NCBI RefSeq assembly: GCF_024623065.1
Contig: NZ_JANJZR010000015.1
Coordinates: 1-64,000 of the forward strand
Reading direction: 5' to 3'
Source of the DNA: Bacteroides acidifaciens
GTDB lineage: Bacteria > Bacteroidota > Bacteroidia > Bacteroidales > Bacteroidaceae
Length of the DNA: 64,000 nt
The first letter of the stretch is position 1. Each line of letters begins with the position of its first letter. Shown here piece by piece: positions 53,426 through 61,435 of this stretch. The position numbers and the translations under genes were made by a program. Below the pieces are notes generated by a model that made no database searches, was not told the DNA's origin, and saw nothing but the letters and a program-made list of their open reading frames with translations.

Positions 53426-53499
53426 CGTGTTAGCGTAATCAATCAGAAAACGACATTAAAATGGTACGTTTTTTAGAAAAACAGAAAAGAATAATCCGC

Positions 53500-54387
53500 C
53501 TATAGTGATTTAATATTATCTCTATATTGCCTAAATGCTTTTTTGTTTATATTTTTTATTGCTAAATCCAATTCATTGAGAAGTCGAACTTTGTCATTAG
53601 GTATCATTCCAATGAACGGAACGGTGTTTGATACCGTATTTCCTAACAAGGTGGTCTCTATTCGGAGCCTTGAAATGAAAGTCCATAGTTCCAATAGTCT
53701 TTCGTGCTCAGTAGCTTCTACAAAATTGCCACGCTGTACTTCTTCATATAATTCTGTTTCAGGGAAAACAGTCAGCGATACGAAGTTTATGGTAAAAGGG
53801 TGTAACTGGTTGAATACATTGGCTGTATTGATAGCATTCCGTTCTCCTTTGCTATTTCCGGCAAGTCCTGTTAGATACACGAGATTATATTCGATATTTG
53901 CTTCTTCCAGTTTCTTGCATTGCTCAATAATATCATTCGCCGTATATCCCTTGTTCATTGTTGCCAATGTATCATCATCACCCGATTCCGTTCCAATACT
54001 GATACTATCAAAGCCTAAATGACGCAGATTTTTCAATTCCTCTACTGTTTTCGGCTTAATGTCCGAAATACGGGCAAACATACCGATGCTTTCACAATGA
54101 CGAAGATATTTCCTAATCAAAAGACCTAAATCCAACAGCTTGTTATAACTTAACACAAATGGGTTGGCTCCTGTTAAAAACACACGCCGGGCTTTGGGTT
54201 GATAACTTTGTATCACTTTCAAATCTTCTTCGACTTCCGTAACAGGAGATAGACGAAACTTTGTTCCGTGATATAAACTACAAAATTTGCACTTGTTGTG
54301 AGTGCATCCGGCAGTTACCTGTAAGAGTTGAGAATTTGCCTCGTATGGTGGTCGCCACACTTGTCCCGTAAAATGTAATAGTTCCAT
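53500..54387 (-). CDS. radical SAM protein with C-x4-C-x2-C motif
   Basis: 295 aa. The cluster motif is G-C28-T-H-N-K-C33-K-F-C36. The spacing C-x4-C-x2-C is one residue longer than the canonical CxxxCxxC. Later blocks match the SAM TIM barrel (SIGTESGDDDTLATMNKGY). The C-terminus is helical. Substrate is unknown. It is divergent from an HxlR-type regulator at 54545, which suggests control by that protein. It looks like a cargo pair inserted near the cassettes. Confidence 0.85.
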   Translation of the reverse strand: MELLHFTGQVWRPPYEANSQLLQVTAGCTHNKCKFCSLYHGTKFRLSPVTEVEEDLKVIQSYQPKARRVFLTGANPFVLSYNKLLDLGLLIRKYLRHCESIGMFARISDIKPKTVEELKNLRHLGFDSISIGTESGDDDTLATMNKGYTANDIIEQCKKLEEANIEYNLVYLTGLAGNSKGERNAINTANVFNQLHPFTINFVSLTVFPETELYEEVQRGNFVEATEHERLLELWTFISRLRIETTLLGNTVSNTVPFIGMIPNDKVRLLNELDLAIKNINKKAFRQYRDNIKSL

Positions 54388-54426
54388 ATATTTATAAATT
54401 AAGCACTTGGAATTAATTATTTTCCG

Positions 54427-54434
54427 TATTTTTG
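54427..54434 (+). promoter_or_regulatory. -7 box of the HxlR-type gene (TATTTTTG)
   Basis: TATTTTTG matches TAnnTTTG. A TTGG lies about 20 nt upstream, a reasonable -33 element. The HxlR start is about 110 nt downstream. Confidence 0.5.
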
Positions 54435-54544
54435 TAGTGCGAAGTTAGGATGCTCTTTTTTTTAAAAAAAGAACTGTACTATCTGTCAGCTACTTACGTT
54501 TGAGTTAGTTTTTCTCAATATCAATATATTTAAGGACGAAAAAA

Positions 54545-54907
54545 ATGCGAAAAAAGTTAGATTACGAATATTGTTCTGCATCTCCCATACTGGAATGGTT
54601 GGGAGACAAATGGGCTTTGGTCGTCTTATTGAAATTACACGAGAAAAGAGTAATACGTTTCAGTGAACTATATAAAACAATCCCCTCTATATCGGAAAAA
54701 ATGCTATCTACAGTTCTGCATTCATTGGTAATGGACGGATTGGTAAATAGAAAAATATACCCTTCAGTTCCACCGAAAGTGGAATATTATATATCTGAAT
54801 TTGGAGAGACTTTAATTCCTCATTTAGAGTGCTTGAAGCAATGGGGGCAGGAGAATTTTGAAACGATAATGGAAAATAGACATAAGAATACAAGTTCGCA
54901 TGGTTGA
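54545..54907 (+). CDS. HxlR-family transcriptional regulator
   Basis: 120 aa with the HxlR pattern: CSASPILEWLGDKWALVVLLKLHEKRVIRFSEL, then ISEKMLSTVLHSLVMDGLVNRKIYPSVPPKVEYYISEFGE. The N-terminal Cys (C11) is often the sensing residue of this family. HxlR proteins bind DNA as dimers and often control a divergent gene, here the radical SAM gene. Confidence 0.9.
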   Translation: MRKKLDYEYCSASPILEWLGDKWALVVLLKLHEKRVIRFSELYKTIPSISEKMLSTVLHSLVMDGLVNRKIYPSVPPKVEYYISEFGETLIPHLECLKQWGQENFETIMENRHKNTSSHG

Positions 54908-54929
54908 TTGACAATCTGCAATGGAGAAA

Positions 54930-54966
54930 AATGTGGGGCGGACTTCTGATGAAGTCGCCCCACATT
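54930..54966. terminator. terminator between HxlR and ardC
   Basis: AATGTGGGGCGgACTTC / GAAGTcGCCCCACATT with a 4-nt loop followed by CCTTTTTTT. It serves the two convergent genes. Confidence 0.9.
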
Positions 54967-54984
54967 CCTTTTTTTGCACAATTG

Positions 54985-56682
54985 TCAGCGGCGCATACCC
55001 CCGCCGTAATCCTCCTCTTGTACCTCTTCGGCACGGTATTCCTCCATTTCGTTCAGCCGTTCATTCACCCTTTGCAGGTTGTCGTCCAGCGTGGCGTCGT
55101 GGTCGTAAGGAAAACTGTGCTGTGCGATGATGCCAGCATTGGTGGCCGGCCCGACATCGAACGAGTCGGTTTCCCTGTTGTACCCGATATACAGGACTTC
55201 ACCGCCCGGAAGCTCGAACGCGGGGATTTTCAGCCTCGACACGGCAGCAAACTGCTCCGCCGCCATATCCCGCGCCACTGCTTTAACATCGTCGCTGGCA
55301 CGGCCGATGCCGTAGCGCCTGATGTGGTCGCATACTTCCTGTTCCGTGTACTTCAGCATGACCTCGTAGGTTCCACCGACACTCCCGTTATATACTACAG
55401 CGAAATCCTTATCCTCGATAAGGAGGTCATCGCCACGGCTCCGGAGTGGAGAGGAGTATGTCTGTTGCTCGTCCATGCCGTTGCCGTCGTAATACTCCTT
55501 GGCAAGCGTCAGCAGTCCCTTATAGTCGCCCTTGTCCTTGAGTTCGTCAAGCTGTCTCGTGTCATCGGCGAACTGGAGGTAAGCCACCGAGGCGTAGAAA
55601 ATCTTCTCTGTAGCAGATACCTTGTTCTCCTGTTGCTCCTGCTCAGAGACATCCTGTTTCAAATCCAGCGCAACCTTATCCACCTTTTGGGTAATCAGTG
55701 AAGCCGCCCTTTTCACGTCAAGAAGCGTTGTCTTGATAAATTGCGGCGATTCCTTCAATTCATCGAGCCACTCTTTGAGATAGGCACAACTGTCCTCCTT
55801 GATATATTTCGTCATGCCGTAGCGTTGTGCGACCAGCGCACTGCCGAGTTCGGCCACCAGTTCCTCCTTTGCATATTCTGGAGAGCCGAAAGCCGTAGGT
55901 TTGAAGCGGTCGAGTACGCTCTCTGCTCCGGTTGAATGCGTCATCTCATGGAAAAGTGTCCCGTAGAACGCCTCTCCGTCCTTGAACTGCTCCTTCTCGG
56001 GCACGACGATTTCATTCTTCGAGATTGAGTAGTAGGCTTGGTCCTGGTGCATCGGCTTGATGGGGCAAATCCAGAGGTTGTCCTTTATCATCATGTCCAC
56101 AGGTGCGAAGCTGAACTGCTCGCCGTTCCCGATTTTAGGATGTCCGTTCTCCTGTTCCAGCTTTTCCCACATCTCCGGACGGGCTTCTTTCAGGTTGGTT
56201 TGCGCCACATTGAATACCCTGAATACCTGCATTTTCGGATAGACGTTATACTCTTCTTTCTCTTTGTCGGAGAGTTTCTTGTAGTCATCGTACTTGATTT
56301 TCTCCTTCGTCTCCTTGTGTATGCAGGTAAACGTCGTCAGCATGACCGGGAACGACTTCTCTCCGCGCAGCACCGACACACGGGGCAGCTCCTGTCCGTC
56401 CTTGCCGGGCTTGTTGAGCCGTTGCACGCAGTCGAACGTGCAGAAGCGTGGAATTGTATAGCCCTCCTTCTCGCAATGCAGGAGCAACATAAAGGCGTTC
56501 ATGCCGTTGTACTCACGTCCGGAGAGGTTACGGGGCCATTGCAGTGCGCCTTCGGTGAACCACGGCTTCCTCCAGTCACCCCGGATGCTCTCGATTTTCT
56601 CAATCATCATTTCCGCAAAAAGGTCCAGTGCCTTATCCTCGCTGCTCGGTCCGTCGTTTTTCGGTTTTCTGTAACCAGCCAT
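54985..56682 (-). CDS. ArdC-type antirestriction protein (zincin)
   Basis: 565 aa. The N-terminal ssDNA-binding DUF1738-like part (about 1-170, KPWFTEGALQWPRNLSGREYNGMNAFML) is followed by a zincin-type metalloprotease with H245-E-M-T-H249 (HExxH), then an unassigned C-terminal extension of about 220 residues. ArdC-like proteins protect incoming ssDNA from host restriction. This one is longer than ArdC of RSA/RP4 plasmids. It is the last gene of a tight minus-strand operon. Confidence 0.88.
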   Translation of the reverse strand: MAGYRKPKNDGPSSEDKALDLFAEMMIEKIESIRGDWRKPWFTEGALQWPRNLSGREYNGMNAFMLLLHCEKEGYTIPRFCTFDCVQRLNKPGKDGQELPRVSVLRGEKSFPVMLTTFTCIHKETKEKIKYDDYKKLSDKEKEEYNVYPKMQVFRVFNVAQTNLKEARPEMWEKLEQENGHPKIGNGEQFSFAPVDMMIKDNLWICPIKPMHQDQAYYSISKNEIVVPEKEQFKDGEAFYGTLFHEMTHSTGAESVLDRFKPTAFGSPEYAKEELVAELGSALVAQRYGMTKYIKEDSCAYLKEWLDELKESPQFIKTTLLDVKRAASLITQKVDKVALDLKQDVSEQEQQENKVSATEKIFYASVAYLQFADDTRQLDELKDKGDYKGLLTLAKEYYDGNGMDEQQTYSSPLRSRGDDLLIEDKDFAVVYNGSVGGTYEVMLKYTEQEVCDHIRRYGIGRASDDVKAVARDMAAEQFAAVSRLKIPAFELPGGEVLYIGYNRETDSFDVGPATNAGIIAQHSFPYDHDATLDDNLQRVNERLNEMEEYRAEEVQEEDYGGGMRR

Positions 56683-56687
56683 GACCG

Positions 56688-57299
56688 TTACTGATTGGAG
56701 TTATCCTGTGAAGCGACATATTGCGTGAGTTCCTCCACGCGGCAGGAAATGTCCGGTTTCCCGTTATGCAGCGAGACAGCCATCTCGCCCTTGACGTCCA
56801 CCTTGATACCCGGCTGCATCCACTCCTCGCACGCTCCGTTGAAGCAGAAGAAACGTACCCACTGGTATTCGAAGCCGTCATCTACCTTCTCCGTGCTGAA
56901 CGCTGAGAACACCGTGTAAGGTTTGTCGTTCTTATCCTTTCGCTGCTCGATGTTCTTGCCCACCTTGCCCCGGAAGGCCATCTCGCCCTTGAGGGAATCC
57001 GCGTCGTCCGCCGAAGCCGTGCCGATTCGGTCCGCGAAGAGGTTGAAATAGAGTTTGTCGCCCCGACGTTTCAGGTACATCGTACCCGTAACCGCTGCAC
57101 GCGAGCCGTTTCGGTAGTCGGCGGCTTCCTCCTCGTTGCCGTCTTTGCTTACACTGATTTCGACCGTACCGTTCTGGCCGTCCTTACCTTGGATTGCGAC
57201 ACGGAGCGGGAAAGACAGAAACATCTTATCATCCTTGCCTGTGCGTGTCGAAGCGTCACGGCCGATAACGCCGCACACCGTTACATTACATTTAATCAT
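56688..57299 (-). CDS. tandem OB-fold, SSB-like protein
   Basis: The ATG at 57299 (MIKCNVTVCGVIGRD) gives 203 aa; a longer frame upstream runs through a different small gene and is rejected. Two consecutive OB-like halves are visible: MIKCNVTVCGVIGRDAST...YRNGSRAAVTGTMYLKRR, and MAFRGKVGKNIEQRK...KVDVKGEMAVSLHNGKPD. It probably binds ssDNA together with ArdC, whose gene follows 5 bp later. Single-domain SSB is encoded separately at 26144. Confidence 0.75.
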   Translation of the reverse strand: MIKCNVTVCGVIGRDASTRTGKDDKMFLSFPLRVAIQGKDGQNGTVEISVSKDGNEEEAADYRNGSRAAVTGTMYLKRRGDKLYFNLFADRIGTASADDADSLKGEMAFRGKVGKNIEQRKDKNDKPYTVFSAFSTEKVDDGFEYQWVRFFCFNGACEEWMQPGIKVDVKGEMAVSLHNGKPDISCRVEELTQYVASQDNSNQ

Positions 57300-57382
57300 A
57301 ATTCCTTTGTCTTTTAGTGATACATATGCCACTTCGGACAATGTGAGGTCTGTTGAAGTTGAATACGCTGAAAAAACACGTC

Positions 57383-57559
57383 CTAATCGGGAGCGCGTAT
57401 CTTGATATAGATAATCCATGCCGCAATCAGCACCTGCACGCCCACGATGACAAGTGTCGCCACCAGCCCGAACAACCGGTAGCAGCCCAGAACGTGCAGT
57501 CCGAGAACGGATATCCCGAACAGACACCGGCATAGCTCTATCATCACGCATCTTATCAT
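57383..57559 (-). CDS. 58-aa membrane protein
   Basis: ATG at 57559 opens MIRCVMIELCRCLFGISVLGLHVLGCYRLF, then LVATLVIVGVQVLIAAWIIYIKIRAPD and a TAG. Two helical membrane segments are separated by a Cys/Tyr/Arg turn. It lies between the hydrolase and SSB-like genes on the same strand, and its composition is coherent, although no family is known to me. Confidence 0.6.
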   Translation of the reverse strand: MIRCVMIELCRCLFGISVLGLHVLGCYRLFGLVATLVIVGVQVLIAAWIIYIKIRAPD

Positions 57560-57571
57560 ATCGCCATGCCT

Positions 57572-59116
57572 TTACCGTTTCAGATTTTCAGTTTGTCCTT
57601 GTTGCTCGGACATTCCCTGCTCGAAGTTCCTCGAAGCCGTTTCCGAGAGGATGACGGTGTTCAGCAGACCGGCCACACGCAGCCGCTTGGCTTCTTCGGA
57701 GAGGGTTCCGTTGTTCAGGGTGGCCGACAGGCGGCTCAACTCGGCAGAGGTCAGTTCATGTGACACTTCGACGCTTCCGTTGTCCGCTCGCAGCATGGCC
57801 TTGCCGTTTTCCCCGATTACGAGTTCGCAGGCTTTCATGCCCGTTACCAGCGATTTCAGGTCAATTCTTCGGCTGTCCATAGCCGCCGATATGGCCGCCC
57901 TTTGCTCTTCCTCGTTCTTGCTGTCAATCTGTGCCGCCAGCAACATCAGGGAAGTGAAGGCGGTCATCGCCATCTCCACTATCGGGTCGTTGCACCCCGA
58001 CATTCCCACGCCGCTGTCCTCTGAGGAGAGCAGCTTCTTCATCCATGCGTCGGGAGAAAGGGGCTGGCTTTCCTTGACACTTTCCGCATCCCTGTATTTG
58101 GCGAGCAGGTCGTTCCCGTTGTGCAGTGCCTGTTGCTTGATGTTGCCCTTCTGCGCTATCTCGGCCAGGTATGCCGTCGGATCAATATCCCGCTGCGTAC
58201 CGTCCGCGTGAATCTGCCTGACACCGAAATGCAGATGCTCCCCGGTCGTCCGTGTTCCCGTATTTCCCGAGGTGCCGAGCCGTTGGCCCGCCTGCACCGT
58301 GTCGCCGGCCTTCACGGCGATATCGCCGAGGTGCATGTAGGTACACTGCACCTTGCTGCCGTCCTGACGGGCATACTCCACCGTGACGGACTTGCCGCCG
58401 GGTGTGTTGCCCTTGCCATTGACGGCGACGACCTTGCCGCCTTTCTCGGTGGCCAGTACCACGTCTCCCTTGCACCGGATGTCTATCCCCGTGTGCATCC
58501 GTTTCGTCCCGTCTATCGGGTCCTGACGCATCCCGAACGGAGAGGTGACGAACAGAAACTCCTCCCGTTCGACCGGAAACGAATACTCCTTCGCGTTTTC
58601 CGATTCCCGGAGCGGGTTCTCTTCCACGCCGAACTGCTTTCCCTGCGCCTCCATCTCCCGCACAACTTGACGGTCGTACTCCTGCAGCCCGTTCCGTTCG
58701 ATAATCTGTTGCAGGCTGGCGGCATAGCGTCCGCCTGTAGCATAACCCGCTTGTTCAAGCCCCTGCGTCCATCCCTTGTAGTCGTCCGGAGCGAGCATGA
58801 AACAGCGGGCATAACGGCCATTTTCTTTCAGGAAACGGGAGTGATGCTCGTATGACTCGCTCACGCTGTCGTAACTGCAGAACTTCTCGTTCGGCTTGTC
58901 ATCGGTATATAACCCGTAACGGCCACCTTCCGCTATCCACTCCGGCGTGGCCTTGATTCCGAAATGGTTGTTCTCGGTCAGTGCCAGACGGCTTTGGCCG
59001 TTGCTGCTCTCCAAAATTCCCTGCGCCAGCGTCACGGATGCGGGAATGCCGTACCGGCGCATCTGTTCCATCGCATACTCCGCATATTGCGCTGCATATT
59101 CTTGATTTTTGCTCAT
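57572..59116 (-). CDS. glucosaminidase plus M23 peptidase, conjugation-type cell-wall hydrolase
   Basis: 514 aa. An N-terminal FlgJ-like glucosaminidase domain (about 1-155, QGILESSNGQSRLA with catalytic E36) is followed by an M23 LytM domain (about 185-320): H208-T-G-I-D212, M-H262-L-G, and G-E-H294-L-H296. The C-terminal 180 residues are a helical region with no assigned fold. It locally opens peptidoglycan to let the mating channel through. It lacks a clear signal peptide, so its export route is unclear. Confidence 0.85.
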   Translation of the reverse strand: MSKNQEYAAQYAEYAMEQMRRYGIPASVTLAQGILESSNGQSRLALTENNHFGIKATPEWIAEGGRYGLYTDDKPNEKFCSYDSVSESYEHHSRFLKENGRYARCFMLAPDDYKGWTQGLEQAGYATGGRYAASLQQIIERNGLQEYDRQVVREMEAQGKQFGVEENPLRESENAKEYSFPVEREEFLFVTSPFGMRQDPIDGTKRMHTGIDIRCKGDVVLATEKGGKVVAVNGKGNTPGGKSVTVEYARQDGSKVQCTYMHLGDIAVKAGDTVQAGQRLGTSGNTGTRTTGEHLHFGVRQIHADGTQRDIDPTAYLAEIAQKGNIKQQALHNGNDLLAKYRDAESVKESQPLSPDAWMKKLLSSEDSGVGMSGCNDPIVEMAMTAFTSLMLLAAQIDSKNEEEQRAAISAAMDSRRIDLKSLVTGMKACELVIGENGKAMLRADNGSVEVSHELTSAELSRLSATLNNGTLSEEAKRLRVAGLLNTVILSETASRNFEQGMSEQQGQTENLKR

Positions 59117-59128
59117 TTATCTTACTTC

Positions 59129-61408
59129 TTATCTATGAATACCTTTGTGAACCTCTTCTTCGGCCTCGTTCTTCTCACTGACTGCCCGTTCCTCCTTCAC
59201 TGGTAAATCGCTGATAACGATACGTTCGCCTGCCATGACGAGTGCTGACAGATTTTTGTCCACCAGTTCCTTCGCAAATTCAACGGAAGCCGTAAAACCC
59301 TTTTCAGAAGCAGGTTTCTCCAACGGAAGCGCCAATATCTCCGCGCCCCTTACCGCATCCTCGTTGTACAGCCGGTAAACAGTCCCGGCCCGAATCAACT
59401 GCAAGGCATCGGGATGTTTCTCCTTGAGTTCGTTCCATTGCTTCCGCTGTGTGGAGACAGCTTCCGCATGCCTTTCCGTTACCTCCCTGTTTTGCTGTTT
59501 GGCAGCCTCCTTCTCCTGTTTCTCGCCGGTGTTCTCTTCCAGCGTCTGTCCCTTACGCAACACGTCGGCAAAGAGTGTGGCCGCCAGATGCCGCTTGTAT
59601 TCCGTTTTGTCCTCGGCCGCCATCATGCGTTGCCTCTGCTGCGGGGTAACGCTCCTGGGCTGCATCTTCTGTCCGTCGATGGTCGCTACGCATTGGGTAT
59701 CACCCTGCTTGGTCTTGTACACGGACACCCGCTGGATGCGGTTCAGGTCGATGTCCCGCGCTTCGGTACTGAACAGGTCCACTTTCAGGTCAGGTTGCAC
59801 TTCTGCCAACGTGTAGTATTTATGCGCCAGCTCCATGCGGACCTTTTCGATGTTATCCATAGACTGCTTAAGGGTGGAGAAGAACCGGTTCACATCCTCC
59901 TTGTCCGGATAGACGCTGTAGCCTTCTTTGTTCTCGGGCTTGATGTAGAGCGCCCAACGCCTTTTGTCGTCCGGAATCATCTCTGCACGGGTTATGTTCA
60001 CATCGTTCGCCCGTCTGACCGCAGAGGTTACGTCCAGTGTGGAGAGCGTCTCCATCGCCCAGTTCTTCAACCGGGCCAGTGTCACCTGCTTCTCGGCGAA
60101 ATAGCTGTCATCAGGCCGGTATCCCAAAACACCATCAGGATTAAAGAAGCGCACACTCTCGATACCCTCTCTACGCAAGACCCTTCCGATACGGGCCTTG
60201 TTCATGCCCGGTATCTCGTTGTCCACCTCCGGCGATGCGCCGGCAGGGAGTATCACGTCCGCCGATTTCTTGGTGGGGTCAATGACGATAACAATGGTTT
60301 TATTCTCCTTGTTAGGATGCTGCCTGATTTCGTCGGCCACGAAATAATGCTTGGGCAGTTGCTCCTTCATGTCCGAGGTCTGGCGTCGGTTGCGCAACGT
60401 GGCGTACTCGATTTTCTCACCTTTCTCTGCCTTGCGGATCACTTCAAGGGCGTTGTTTACATCACTTTCCAGCGCGTCAATCAGGCAAGGATTCTCTTTG
60501 AGTTCCCGGTTCCAGTAGTCCACCAGTTTCAGGCTTTCGTCGGACAGACGGGCCGGCAGTCCCAGTTCCAGCATCTTGATTCCCGAAGCGACTTCCACGA
60601 CCAGACGCTCCTGCTTGAGTGCATCTTCCGAAGGAGCCATGCCGTTCTTCATCACCATACCTTCACGGGCGAGGCGCTGCTGGTGTCCCGTGGCACTCAC
60701 AATCTGCCGCAGGGCTTCCTGCACGTAGTCATTGTAATGTTCGAAATCCCGCTGGCGCGGCATATAGACAGCATCCTTGTCCGTTTCGTAGTGTGGCATC
60801 CCGCAGCCGTCCGAGCGCACAGGCACGAGATTATCCCGCATCTTCAATAGGAAACTGTTGAAACGGCCATGCAACCGTCGTTCGTCGGCTTCCGAGTAAC
60901 CTCTTTCCACGGCACTCCCGTCTTTCAGCAACACCGAGTCGTAAGCCGCTTCGTCCACATAGGGAAATGTTGTCTGGTCGATGTTGAAGAGCGTGCGGAT
61001 TTCTCGGTTATGTACGCCCTTGTACTGTTTCCGTACCTCTTCGTCCAGCTTCAGATAAGCCTCCCGGCTGATAATATCCTCCGGATTGTTGCGGTGGACG
61101 TACTTGTTCCAGTTGTAGAACAGGAACGGCACGCCCTGCTCTTGTTCGCGTACCGCCGTGCCTCGTGCCTTGGCATCGCTGTAAAGGGTGAACAGGTTCG
61201 TCTTGCACCCGTTCCTGTCAGAATGAAGGGCCATGAACAACCCGTTGAAAGGACTTACGGCGACACCACGCGGATAAAATTTCGGGTAGCCTTTACCCGT
61301 GGCGTTTAACCAGTGCCCTCCGGCGTTTGATGCCTCGTTCAGAGCCGTGGAGAGCAAGGTGACCTGCTTCTCCTGGGCGTTCTTTTCTATTTGCGACTTC
61401 TCTTTCAT
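59129..61408 (-). CDS. ArdC-N-like protein with C-terminal MutS-I-like domain
   Basis: 759 aa. The N-terminal 120 residues match the ArdC ssDNA-binding layout (GHWLNATGKGYPKFYPRGVAVSPFNGLFM, FYNWNKYV). The C-terminal part has KHPDALQLIRAGTVYRLYNEDAVRGAEILALPLEK and ELVDKNLSALVMAGERIVISD, resembling the first (mismatch-reading) domain of MutS: HPDxxxLFRxGxFYExFxxDA. A long central region is unassigned. It likely handles transferred DNA in the recipient. It lies 12 bp before the hydrolase gene. Confidence 0.75.
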   Translation of the reverse strand: MKEKSQIEKNAQEKQVTLLSTALNEASNAGGHWLNATGKGYPKFYPRGVAVSPFNGLFMALHSDRNGCKTNLFTLYSDAKARGTAVREQEQGVPFLFYNWNKYVHRNNPEDIISREAYLKLDEEVRKQYKGVHNREIRTLFNIDQTTFPYVDEAAYDSVLLKDGSAVERGYSEADERRLHGRFNSFLLKMRDNLVPVRSDGCGMPHYETDKDAVYMPRQRDFEHYNDYVQEALRQIVSATGHQQRLAREGMVMKNGMAPSEDALKQERLVVEVASGIKMLELGLPARLSDESLKLVDYWNRELKENPCLIDALESDVNNALEVIRKAEKGEKIEYATLRNRRQTSDMKEQLPKHYFVADEIRQHPNKENKTIVIVIDPTKKSADVILPAGASPEVDNEIPGMNKARIGRVLRREGIESVRFFNPDGVLGYRPDDSYFAEKQVTLARLKNWAMETLSTLDVTSAVRRANDVNITRAEMIPDDKRRWALYIKPENKEGYSVYPDKEDVNRFFSTLKQSMDNIEKVRMELAHKYYTLAEVQPDLKVDLFSTEARDIDLNRIQRVSVYKTKQGDTQCVATIDGQKMQPRSVTPQQRQRMMAAEDKTEYKRHLAATLFADVLRKGQTLEENTGEKQEKEAAKQQNREVTERHAEAVSTQRKQWNELKEKHPDALQLIRAGTVYRLYNEDAVRGAEILALPLEKPASEKGFTASVEFAKELVDKNLSALVMAGERIVISDLPVKEERAVSEKNEAEEEVHKGIHR

Positions 61409-61435
61409 ATTCGTATATCTTTTTCATTGACAGCA

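Noticed and set aside
54904..55701. Plus-strand frame of 265 codons
   Set aside because: Antisense of ardC and across the terminator at 54930; composition is not protein-like in the family sense.
58121..58855. Plus-strand frame of 244 codons
   Set aside because: Antisense of the glucosaminidase/M23 gene, which has both catalytic motif sets.
59414..60850. Plus-strand frame of 478 codons
   Set aside because: It is the exact antisense of the 759-aa transfer protein at 59129-61408, whose operon position and domains are clear.
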